From Cytobacillus sp. NCCP-133 (GTDB lineage: Bacteria > Bacillota > Bacilli > Bacillales > Cytobacillaceae): a DNA stretch of 45,655 nt. Numbering within the stretch: the stretch's first letter is position 1; the number at the start of each line of letters is the position of its first letter. This document shows positions 1-5,795 of this stretch, one piece after another. The DNA lies in assembly GCF_026011715.1 (NCBI RefSeq), contig NZ_BRVM01000024.1:1-45655 (forward strand), in the 5' to 3' direction. Position numbers and translations under genes: made by a program. Under the pieces are notes generated by a model that saw only the letters and a list, made by a program, of their open reading frames with translations, ran no database searches and was not told where the DNA came from.

Positions 1-99
<99 letters not shown>

Positions 100-118
100 T
101 GTTTCATAATACCACTAT

Positions 119-193
119 TCCGCAGTAGCTCAGTGGTAGAGCATTCGGCTGTTAACCGAACGGTCGTAGGTTCGAATCCTACCTGCGGAGCCA
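119..193 (+). tRNA. tRNA-Asn (GTT)
   Basis: Cloverleaf with acceptor TCCGCAG/CTGCGGA, anticodon GTT, and CCA encoded at 191-193. First gene of the tRNA array. Confidence 0.97.
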
Positions 194-198
194 TAAAT

Positions 199-273
199 GG
201 CCCCTTGGTCAAGCGGTTAAGACACCGCCCTTTCACGGCGGTAACACGGGTTCGAATCCCGTAGGGGTCACCA
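199..273 (+). tRNA. tRNA-Glu (TTC)
   Basis: Acceptor GGCCCCT/AGGGGTC, anticodon loop CTTTCAC (TTC), encoded CCA. Only 5 nt separate it from tRNA-Asn. Confidence 0.97.
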
Positions 274-280
274 TTCATTC

Positions 281-356
281 GGAGGATTAGCTCAGCTGGG
301 AGAGCATCTGCCTTACAAGCAGAGGGTCGGCGGTTCGATCCCGTCATCCTCCACCA
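281..356 (+). tRNA. tRNA-Val (TAC)
   Basis: Acceptor GGAGGAT/ATCCTCC, anticodon TAC, encoded CCA. Confidence 0.97.
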
Positions 357-394
357 TCATTTTTGGACGAGCTGTCTGCTCTTTCATAAAGGAT

Positions 395-418
395 GAGCCA
401 TTAGCTCAGTCGGTAGAG
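395..418 (+). pseudogene. 5' fragment of tRNA-Lys
   Basis: These 24 nt are identical to the first 24 nt (acceptor 5' strand and D arm) of the complete tRNA-Lys at 544-619. The copy then breaks off into unrelated sequence carrying the hairpin element at 467-502. There is no anticodon arm, so no functional tRNA can form. It looks like a partial duplication of the tRNA 5' half. Confidence 0.85.
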
Positions 419-466
419 GATTTTAAAATTTGCAGCATCGAAGGGATTCATCCACGAATAGCAAAC

Positions 467-502
467 TTTTAAAATCTGCGACAAAGAACGCAGGGCTTTG
501 AA
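467..502 (+). repeat. 36-nt hairpin element, copy 1
   Basis: Matches 1590-1625 at 35 of 36 positions (G at 495, A at the equivalent 1618). It holds a stem-loop CTGCG-ACAAAGAA-CGCAG. Both copies sit downstream of a truncated tRNA 5' half and upstream of an intact tRNA. Its role is unknown; it could be a processing or spacer structure, or debris of a duplicated rrn/tRNA spacer. Confidence 0.8.
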
Positions 503-543
503 GCACCGCTGAAACAAGGTTTAGGAAGTTAATATCAAAGCAT

Positions 544-619
544 GAGCCATTAGCTCAGTCGGTAGAGCATCTGACTTTTAATCAGAGGGTCGAAGGTTCG
601 AGTCCTTCATGGCTCACCA
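544..619 (+). tRNA. tRNA-Lys (TTT)
   Basis: Acceptor GAGCCAT/ATGGCTC, anticodon TTT, encoded CCA. Its first 24 nt are duplicated at 395-418. Confidence 0.97.
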
Positions 620-634
620 TTTTTATTTCATATT

Positions 635-719
635 GCGGGTGTGGCGGAATTGGCAGACGCACCAGACTTAGGATCTGGCGCCGCAAGGCGTGGGGGTTCG
701 ACTCCCTTCACCCGCACCA
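635..719 (+). tRNA. tRNA-Leu (TAG)
   Basis: 85 nt with a long variable arm; acceptor GCGGGTG/CACCCGC, anticodon loop CTTAGGA (TAG), encoded CCA. Confidence 0.97.
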
Positions 720-725
720 TTTTAA

Positions 726-800
726 GCGGAAGTAGTTCAGTGGTAGAACATCACCTTGCCAAGGTGGGGGTCGCGGGTTCGAATCCCGTCTTCCGCTCCA
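726..800 (+). tRNA. tRNA-Gly (GCC)
   Basis: Acceptor GCGGAAG/CTTCCGC, anticodon GCC, encoded CCA. A second Gly isoacceptor (TCC) lies at 2209. Confidence 0.97.
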
Positions 801-807
801 TTATTTT

Positions 808-884
808 GCGCTCGTAGCTCAATTGGATAGAGCGTTTGACTACGGATCAAAAGGTTAGGGGTTCGACTCCTCTCGGGCGCGCCA
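808..884 (+). tRNA. tRNA-Arg (ACG)
   Basis: Acceptor GCGCTCG/CGGGCGC with one G-U pair, anticodon ACG (A34 a candidate for inosine editing by TadA), encoded CCA. Confidence 0.97.
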
Positions 885-890
885 TATGAA

Positions 891-967
891 CGGGGAGTAG
901 CTCAGCTTGGTAGAGCACTTGGTTTGGGACCAAGGGGTCGCAGGTTCGAATCCTGTCTTCCCGACCA
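891..967 (+). tRNA. tRNA-Pro (TGG)
   Basis: Anticodon loop TTTGGGA (TGG), acceptor CGGGGAG paired with CTTCCCG through a G-U, encoded CCA. Confidence 0.97.
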
Positions 968-989
968 GCGACACTTATTATTAACATAT

Positions 990-1065
990 GGGGCCTTAGC
1001 TCAGCTGGGAGAGCGCCTGCTTTGCACGCAGGAGGTCAGCGGTTCGATCCCGCTAGGCTCCACCA
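990..1065 (+). tRNA. tRNA-Ala (TGC)
   Basis: Acceptor GGGGCCT/AGGCTCC with one G-U pair, anticodon TGC, encoded CCA. Confidence 0.97.
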
Positions 1066-1083
1066 TAAATATTTTATCATTTT

Positions 1084-1160
1084 GGCGGTGTAGCTCAGCT
1101 GGCTAGAGCGTACGGTTCATACCCGTGAGGTCGGGGGTTCGATCCCCTCCGCCGCTACCA
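1084..1160 (+). tRNA. tRNA-Met, elongator (CAT)
   Basis: Anticodon CAT. Overall sequence fits the Bacillus elongator tRNA-Met rather than the lysidine-modified tRNA-Ile(CAT). CCA is encoded. Confidence 0.93.
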
Positions 1161-1183
1161 AAGATATGATTCATTAATATTTC

Positions 1184-1276
1184 GGAGGAATACCCAAGTC
1201 CGGCTGAAGGGATCGGTCTTGAAAACCGACAGGCGGGTCAAACCGCGCAGGGGTTCGAATCCCCTTTCCTCCTCCA
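1184..1276 (+). tRNA. tRNA-Ser (TGA)
   Basis: 93 nt with a long variable arm; anticodon TGA; acceptor GGAGGAA/TTCCTCC; encoded CCA. The discriminator base reads T, whereas G is usual for bacterial tRNA-Ser. Confidence 0.95.
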
Positions 1277-1355
1277 TTGTTTTAATGCTATGATTGAGAT
1301 TGGGACAGTCCTTATGCTAGATGTGAGCATAAAAAAATCACATAAATACTATTAT

Positions 1356-1429
<74 letters not shown>

Positions 1430-1432
1430 TCT

Positions 1433-1509
1433 GGTCCGGTAGTTCAGTTGGTTAGAATGCCTGCCTGTCACGCAGGAGGTCGCGGGTTCGAGTCCCGTCC
1501 GGACCGCCA
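1433..1509 (+). tRNA. tRNA-Asp (GTC)
   Basis: Acceptor GGTCCGG/CCGGACC, anticodon GTC, encoded CCA. Starts 3 nt after the last base of tRNA-fMet. Confidence 0.97.
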
Positions 1510-1534
1510 TTTTTAATAAAAAGCTAATAATAAT

Positions 1535-1553
1535 GTGGCTTAGTCGGCAGAGG
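1535..1553 (+). pseudogene. degenerate tRNA 5'-half fragment
   Basis: Reads like an eroded D-arm region (GGCTTAGTCGGCAGAGGA), close to the start of the downstream tRNA-Phe and of tRNA-Lys. It has no anticodon or T arm. It precedes the second copy of the 36-nt hairpin element, repeating the arrangement at 395-502. Confidence 0.6.
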
Positions 1554-1589
1554 ACAGCTGCGAAGCTCTAACGTCATCGAATGGCATGT

Positions 1590-1625
1590 TTTTAAAATCT
1601 GCGACAAAGAACGCAGGACTTTGAA
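1590..1625 (+). repeat. 36-nt hairpin element, copy 2
   Basis: Same CTGCG-ACAAAGAA-CGCAG stem-loop as 467-502, with one substitution over 36 nt. Located between a decayed tRNA 5' half and tRNA-Phe. Confidence 0.8.
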
Positions 1626-1662
1626 TTATAGTGATTTAAATCTAGACGTAATAATTTTATAT

Positions 1663-1738
1663 GGCTCAGTAGCTCAGTCGGTAGAGCAAAGGACTGAAAA
1701 TCCTTGTGTCGGCGGTTCGATTCCGTCCTGAGCCACCA
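1663..1738 (+). tRNA. tRNA-Phe (GAA)
   Basis: Acceptor GGCTCAG/CTGAGCC, anticodon GAA, encoded CCA. Confidence 0.97.
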
Positions 1739-1761
1739 TTTTTTCAAGTCTTCTCAGACAT

Positions 1762-1845
1762 GGAGGGGTAGCGAAGTGGCTAAACGCGGCGGACTGTAAA
1801 TCCGCTCCTTCGGGTTCGGCAGTTCGAATCTGCCCCCCTCCACCA
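1762..1845 (+). tRNA. tRNA-Tyr (GTA)
   Basis: 84 nt with a long variable arm; acceptor GGAGGGG/CCCCTCC, anticodon GTA, encoded CCA. Confidence 0.97.
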
Positions 1846-1852
1846 GTTAAAT

Positions 1853-1926
1853 AGGGGTATAGTTTAATGGTAAAACGAAGGTCTCCAAAACCTTTGATGT
1901 GGGTTCGATTCCTGCTACCCCTGCCA
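1853..1926 (+). tRNA. tRNA-Trp (CCA)
   Basis: Acceptor AGGGGTA/TACCCCT, anticodon CCA, encoded 3' CCA. Confidence 0.97.
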
Positions 1927-1937
1927 GTAGGATAGTG

Positions 1938-2013
1938 GCGGTTGTGGCGAAGTGGTTAACGCATCGGATTGTGGCTCCGACATTCGTGGGTTCGATTCCC
2001 ATCAATCGCCCCA
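1938..2013 (+). tRNA. tRNA-His (GTG)
   Basis: Acceptor GCGGTTG/CAATCGC, discriminator C at 2010 and a G at 1937 able to serve as the extra G-1 of tRNA-His. Anticodon GTG, encoded CCA. Confidence 0.97.
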
Positions 2014-2038
2014 TTATTCTTTTATAACAACTAATTAT

Positions 2039-2113
2039 TGGGCTATAGCCAAGCGGTAAGGCACCGGACTTTGACTCCGTCACTCGCAGGTTCGATTCCT
2101 GCTAGCCCAGCCA
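2039..2113 (+). tRNA. tRNA-Gln (TTG)
   Basis: Acceptor TGGGCTA/TAGCCCA, anticodon TTG, encoded CCA. Confidence 0.97.
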
Positions 2114-2120
2114 TTTTTAA

Positions 2121-2194
<74 letters not shown>

Positions 2195-2208
2195 GACAAA
2201 AAATCAAT

Positions 2209-2282
2209 GCGGGTGTAGTTTAGTGGTAAAACCTCAGCCTTCCAAGCTGATGATGAGGGTTCGATTCCCTTCACCCGCTCCA
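2209..2282 (+). tRNA. tRNA-Gly (TCC)
   Basis: Acceptor GCGGGTG/CACCCGC, anticodon TCC, encoded CCA. Second Gly isoacceptor of the cluster. Confidence 0.97.
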
Positions 2283-2317
2283 ACATAAAAAGCTAGGAGC
2301 CGAAGCTAGACGAAAAT

Positions 2318-2394
<77 letters not shown>

Positions 2395-2409
2395 TTATAC
2401 ATACCATTT

Positions 2410-2438
2410 AAACTAATCCTATACGGGTTAGTTTTTTT
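2410..2438 (+). terminator. terminator of the rRNA-tRNA operon
   Basis: A 10-bp stem (AAACTAATCC/GGGTTAGTTT, one T-G pair) with a 5-nt loop followed by a T run, 15 nt after tRNA-Ile. Confidence 0.9.
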
Positions 2439-2559
2439 GTTTATAGTAAAGTAAATAGACTTTTAGAGGAGAATAGCAAAAATCCGTTCCAAGTCGATCT
2501 AACGAGTGGATGAAATCATTTTGCGGACGAGGCTAAAAGGCTTTTGCCTGCTTTAACGT

Positions 2560-2574
2560 ACTTCCGAAAGAAGT
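2560..2574 (+). repeat. left-end hairpin of the IS200/IS605 element
   Basis: Perfect stem-loop ACTTC-CGAAA-GAAGT in the leader before tnpA. The next 90 nt can also pair (TCTCCCT with AGGGAGA; GCCCAA with TTGGGC). Left-end hairpins recognised by TnpA and translation-blocking tnpA leaders are both known in this family; which this is cannot be decided here. Confidence 0.45.
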
Positions 2575-2719
2575 CTCCCTCTTCAAGCGTGTGAAGGGCG
2601 AAGCCCAATGGTAAGGGAGAGATGAATTTCGGTTGGGCGATAGCCCAAAGGCTTTTTCTCTTGTCTTTTTGCTTAACATGGTATAGTCAGTATTATAAAG
2701 GATAAGGACTGATATAACA

Positions 2720-3121
2720 TTGAAATTAGACAGCAATAATCATTCAGTGTTCTTGATGTATTACCACCTTGTGTTAGTTGTGAAGTATCGAAGGAAAGTA
2801 ATAGATGATACTATTTCAGACTATGCCAAAGATCAATTTGTATCTTTGAGTGAGAAATATAATATTACATTAGGTCGAATGGAACCACGAGATTGACCAT
2901 GTTCATATTTTGTTCAAAGCACACAACCCAACAGTGAATGATCGAAATTCATCAATGCCTATAAAAGTGCTAGTTCAAGACTAATCAAGAAGGATTTTCC
3001 TCATGTTCGCAAAAAGTTATGGAAAGAAATGTTTTGGTCAAGAAGTTTTTGTTTGTTGACCACTGGTGGCTCACCTATTGAAGCGGTGAAAAAATATATT
3101 GAAAATCAAGGGATGAAGTGA
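2720..3121 (+). pseudogene. tnpA: IS200/IS605 Y1 transposase TnpA, frameshifted
   Basis: TnpA is the HUH single-strand transposase that cuts and rejoins the hairpin ends of IS200/IS605 elements. Starting at TTG 2720 the reading gives a typical N-terminus (VFLMYYHLVLVVKYRRKVID). An extra base near 2873 shifts the frame; the HUH motif (DHVHILFKAH) continues in the second frame. A second shift near 2940 moves the C-terminal part, with the catalytic-Tyr helix (KKYIENQG), to the third frame, ending at TGA 3119-3121. Joined, the three pieces cover the normal ~130-residue protein with all motifs. As read it cannot give active TnpA. It is followed 11 nt later by tnpB. Confidence 0.88.
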
Positions 3122-3132
3122 GGTGATTTGAT

Positions 3133-4234
3133 ATGGCTAAACAAAATAAGGCATACAAGTTCAGGTTGTGTCCAACAGATGAACAGGCTTCAGCTATCCG
3201 CAAAACCTTTGGGTGTGTTCGTTTTGTCTATAACAAAATGTTAGCAGAACGAAAAGAAACGTATGAAAGCCTAAAAGATGATAAAGAAGAATTGAAAAAG
3301 GGAAAACCTCCTACTCCTGCTAAATATAAGAAGGAATTTGAATGGCTAAAGGAAGTAGACTCTTTAGCGTTGGCGAACGCTCAACTAAACTTAGATAAGG
3401 CATATAAAGCCTTCTTCAAAGGGAATGCCAAGTTCCCAAAGTTCAAAAGGAAACGACACAAACAAAGCTACACAGCAAATGTCGTAAACGGTAATATTCA
3501 ATTGTTGGATGGTCATATCAAATTACCTAAATTGAAAATGGTCAAAATCAAGCAACATCAAGAAATCCCTTCTGAATACAAAATCAAATCTTGTACACTA
3601 TCAATGACTTCATCAGGAAAATACTATATTTCTATTCTTACAGAGTATGAGAAGGAGATTGAAATCAAAAAAATTGAAAAAGTAGTTGGGCTAGATTTTG
3701 CGATGGATGGGTTGTTTGTTGATAGCGAGGGTGAGAAAGCCAATTACCCCAAGTTTTATCGACAAATGCTTGCGAAATCAGCAAAAGAACAACGCAACCT
3801 TTCTCTTAAAAAGAAAGGTTCTTCAAATTGGAATAAACAACGTATTCGAGTAGCTAAAATTCAAGAAAAAAACTGCCAATCAAAGGAAAAACTTTCTTCA
3901 TCATAAATCAAAGGAGTTAGTGTCTACCTTCGATGCTGTTGTGATTGAAGATTTAGACATGAAAGGAATGTCACAAGCACTTAATTTCGGTAAAAGCGTA
4001 GCTGATAATGGATGGGGAATGTTCACTTCTTTCTTACAGTACAAACTAAGTGAACGAGGGAAACAACTTATCAAAATAGATACCAAAACTTGTTCGAGTT
4101 GCGGAAATACCCAACCTATGCCTATGGAAATTAGGACATACGCTTGTTCAAGTGGGCTAAATATCGATAGAGATTATAATTCAGCACTCAATATCAAAAA
4201 AGAAGGCATTCGCTTATTAGCAAGTGCCTACTAA
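3133..4234 (+). pseudogene. tnpB: IS605-family TnpB RNA-guided nuclease, broken
   Basis: TnpB is the RuvC-type, omegaRNA-guided nuclease ancestral to Cas12. The first 257 codons carry the N-terminal helix-turn-helix region and the first RuvC motif (VVGLDFAMDGLFV). A seventh A in a poly-A run near 3866-3872 shifts the frame and stops translation at 3904-3906. The rest, in the other frame, retains the RuvC Glu (VVIEDLDMKGMS) and last Asp (NIDRDYNSALN). Two further lesions are in-frame deletions: about five residues before TKTCSSCG, and the codon for the fourth zinc-ribbon Cys (CSS-GLN instead of CSSCGL). So even without the frameshift the zinc ribbon is damaged. Product is almost certainly inactive. 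Confidence 0.9.
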
Positions 4235-4310
4235 AAATATAAACTCTTGGAACAAGAGGGTTAGCTTGGTCAATTTCGTTAGCTACCAAAAGTGGCGATT
4301 ACCCAAGAAG

Positions 4311-4360
4311 CCCCCACTTCAAGCAACCCGCAAGGGTAGGAAGTGGTGGGAGTAGTTCAC
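4311..4360 (+). repeat. right-end hairpin of the IS element / omegaRNA scaffold
   Basis: Outer stem CCCCCACTTC/GAAGTGGTGG with one mismatch, inner stem ACCC-GCAA-GGGT, then AGTAGTTCAC ending at 4360. In this family the right end is recognised by TnpA and is also the scaffold of the TnpB guide RNA; the guide would be the flank beginning at 4361 (AAAGCAATGTTTACC). That the RNA is made here is inference. Confidence 0.7.
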
Positions 4361-4449
4361 AAAGCAATGTTTACCATGGTATAACGGTGCAGTCATTGCA
4401 GGAAACGAAGGAGATTAGAAGCAGTATGAATACTATAAAGGACTTGTTA

Positions 4450-4605
4450 AGATAAAACCTTCTTAACTTTTCTGGATATAGAAGAGAACACCCGGGGTAG
4501 ACAGAATGCTGAGGCTTTGGAAATGGTTGAGGAGCAGCTGAGGAATCTGCGGGGTGTGAAGCTGCTGTCAGCTTATCATTATAAAAAAGAATTAAATGAT
4601 CGATA
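4450..4605 (+). pseudogene. unidentified C-terminal coding remnant
   Basis: An open frame without a start codon runs from 4450 to a TAA at 4603-4605 and ends in NLRGVKLLSAYHYKKELNDR. It is closely followed by a proper terminator (4609-4637), as expected for the 3' end of a real gene. In another frame just upstream, 4369-4455 is also open. The likely reading is a gene destroyed by the neighbouring IS insertion or deletion. I do not recognise the family. Confidence 0.35.
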
Positions 4606-4608
4606 ATG

Positions 4609-4637
4609 AAGCTTGTCTCTAAGGGACAGGCTTTTTT
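4609..4637 (+). terminator. Rho-independent terminator
   Basis: Stem AAGCTTGTC/GACAGGCTT (one T-G pair) followed by TTTTTTC. It ends the coding remnant at 4450-4605. Confidence 0.8.
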
Positions 4638-4712
4638 CTTTTGGCTTTGGGTTATATTTCGTTCAGGTAAAACGGTCATTCTTTTTAAGTCCATCGAAAC
4701 TGGGAAGTAAGA

Positions 4713-4920
4713 GTGAATGGAACTAATCGGCGAAGTTAGCGCCGATTGAGGCGCGAATTAGAAGGTGAATGGAACTAATTGAAGTTATAAGTGCAGTTTT
4801 GAAGCAAGAAAAAAGAAAGTGAACGGAACGGATCAGAGTCATTAGTGCCGTTGGTACAAGGAAAAAAGAGTGAGGGGATCTTATCAGAATCATTCGTTCC
4901 CTTAGAAGCTGGAAAGAGAA
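4713..4920 (+). repeat. degenerate tandem repeat, four ~52-bp units
   Basis: Units begin at 4713, 4765, 4819 and 4870 (lengths 52, 54, 51 and about 51), each opening with GTGA(A/G) then a GGAAC- or GGATC-like segment, an AAGTTA/GTCATTAGTGC-like middle and an A/G-rich end. A fifth, more eroded unit may follow at 4921. No open reading frame explains the periodicity. Its function is unknown. Confidence 0.6.
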
Positions 4921-5081
4921 GATGAAGAGCACTAATGCTTATAAGATCAAAGCTCTGGAAATGTGAATGATTTGTGAACGGCTAATGCAAATACTTAACC
5001 GGAAAGGGTGCTCGAAGCCTTGGTATTCCTGAGTCATTTGAGGATCCGATGCTTGTACTAAATAAGAGTATGTGAGAAAAG

Positions 5082-5124
5082 TGTGATTCAGTTCACTTTT
5101 GTGAAAAGCGTTCTCAATTATATT
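5082..5124 (+). promoter_or_regulatory. Fnr-like box and -10 of the oxidase-type operon
   Basis: TGTGA-N6-TCACT at 5082-5097 matches the Fnr/Crp-family palindrome TGTGA-N6-TCACA in 9 of 10 positions. A -10-like TATATT lies at 5119-5124, predicting transcription start near 5131. The box centre (5089.5) is then about 41.5 bp upstream, the usual class II activator position. A second imperfect dyad (TTGTGAA-N5-TTCTCAA, 5099-5117) overlaps the promoter; it could be a repressor or weak cre site. Confidence 0.5.
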
Positions 5125-5157
5125 TTAAGTAAGAAATGATTAAAGGAGATGATGAGG

Positions 5158-5304
5158 GTGGAAACGAGAAAAGTGAACCAGGGGGGCAAAGCTTCCAAGG
5201 AACTTGGCACTTTGAAAGGGACCATTTTTTCAGTAACTGTAGTGGGATTAGGAATTTTTGTTACGTACTTACTTGTTTATGGCCTTTATATGGCCAGATT
5301 ATAG
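5158..5304 (+). CDS. B-type heme-copper oxidase subunit IIa
   Basis: A 48-residue protein with a basic N-terminus and one membrane helix (about residues 21-46, TIFSVTVVGLGIFVTYLLVY). Its size, single helix, the KG/LKGT pattern before the helix and its position just before subunit II fit the small subunit IIa of ba3-type oxidases, which packs against subunit I in the membrane. GTG 5158 is chosen because AAAGGAG at 5142-5148 gives 9-nt spacing; in-frame ATGs at 5149 and 5152 are too close to it. Subunit II starts 13 nt downstream. It is easily missed because of its length. Confidence 0.75.
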   Translation: METRKVNQGGKASKELGTLKGTIFSVTVVGLGIFVTYLLVYGLYMARL

Positions 5305-5316
5305 GGGGGATAAACA

Positions 5317-5781
5317 ATGATGCATCGCTCAGAGAAGGTATGGCTATTCTTGAGTTTCGGAATGATTATCGGGTTCATGCTCATAACGGGCTATCAGACA
5401 TTTGCCTTGGAAATGGGCCCGCCAAGCTATGGGGAAAGAATTGATCCTCAGAAGGTAGATGAAACAGCACCATTTGATAATCCGGGCATTAAGCAGATTG
5501 GCGAGGATGAATATGAAGTGGTCATGACACTTCAGGTATTCAGTTTTACACCAAGCAAGATTGAAGTTCCTGCTGGATCAACTGTTCATTTTATACTAAC
5601 TTCTAAAGATGTTGTTCACGGGTTCCAGGTTGCAGAAACCAACTTGAATGCCATGGTGGTTCCCGGATATGTACAAAAGATTACTCAAAAATTTGATAAT
5701 CCGGGCGAATATTTAGTTTTGTGCAATGAGTACTGCGGTGCCGGGCACCAAATGATGAGCACGACGATTACGGTTAAATAA
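5317..5781 (+). CDS. CuA-containing subunit II of a B-type heme-copper oxidase/NO reductase
   Basis: Electron-entry subunit: it takes electrons from cytochrome c at a binuclear CuA centre outside the membrane and passes them to subunit I. The 154-residue protein has one N-terminal helix (about 8-30) and a cupredoxin domain. All CuA ligands are visible: H101 (DVVHGF), C136 and C140 with E138 between them (CNEYC), H144 and M147 (GAGHQMM). The short length and single helix are typical of ba3-type subunit II, not of caa3 enzymes. ATAGGGGGGA precedes the ATG at 5317. Subunit I follows after 14 nt. The complete CuA site means the partner enzyme is fed by cytochrome c or another copper protein, not directly by quinol. 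Confidence 0.9.
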   Translation: MMHRSEKVWLFLSFGMIIGFMLITGYQTFALEMGPPSYGERIDPQKVDETAPFDNPGIKQIGEDEYEVVMTLQVFSFTPSKIEVPAGSTVHFILTSKDVVHGFQVAETNLNAMVVPGYVQKITQKFDNPGEYLVLCNEYCGAGHQMMSTTITVK

Positions 5782-5795
5782 AGGGGGGATAAACA

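Larger units (their letters stand above)
2440..4360 (+). mobile_element. decayed IS200/IS605-family element
   Basis: A Y1 transposase gene (tnpA, 2720-3121) followed by tnpB (3133-4234) is the IS200/IS605 layout. The right end is supported by the nested hairpin at 4311-4351 and a terminal TTCAC at 4356-4360. The left boundary is approximate: the stretch before tnpA is rich in hairpins (for example ACTTC-CGAAA-GAAGT at 2560-2574) but no cleavage site could be fixed. It lies directly after the tRNA-operon terminator. Both proteins are frameshifted, so the element cannot move on its own, although its ends might still be mobilised in trans. Confidence 0.8.

Noticed and set aside
924..1106. 60-codon open frame across tRNA-Pro, tRNA-Ala and tRNA-Met
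   Set aside because: Lies wholly on tRNA genes; no ribosome site and translation reads tRNA arms.
1847..2083. 78-codon minus-strand frame across tRNA-Trp, His and Gln
   Set aside because: Antisense of tRNA genes.
4361..4380. Short match CATGGTATA both before tnpA and after the right end
   Set aside because: Nine bases only, includes a common palindrome; not convincing as a target duplication, and this family does not duplicate its target.
4713..4920. CRISPR array
   Set aside because: Units are tandem, imperfect and lack constant-length unique spacers; no cas genes in the window.
5099..5117. Rex or cre site in the oxidase-operon promoter
   Set aside because: The TTGTGAA/TTCTCAA dyad has 5-nt spacing instead of the Rex 4, and the cre match has several mismatches; kept only as an unassigned dyad.
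5136..5444. 102-codon plus-strand frame before subunit II
   Set aside because: Overlaps subunits IIa and II in another frame; the GTG frame at 5158 has the proper ribosome site and a membrane-protein composition.
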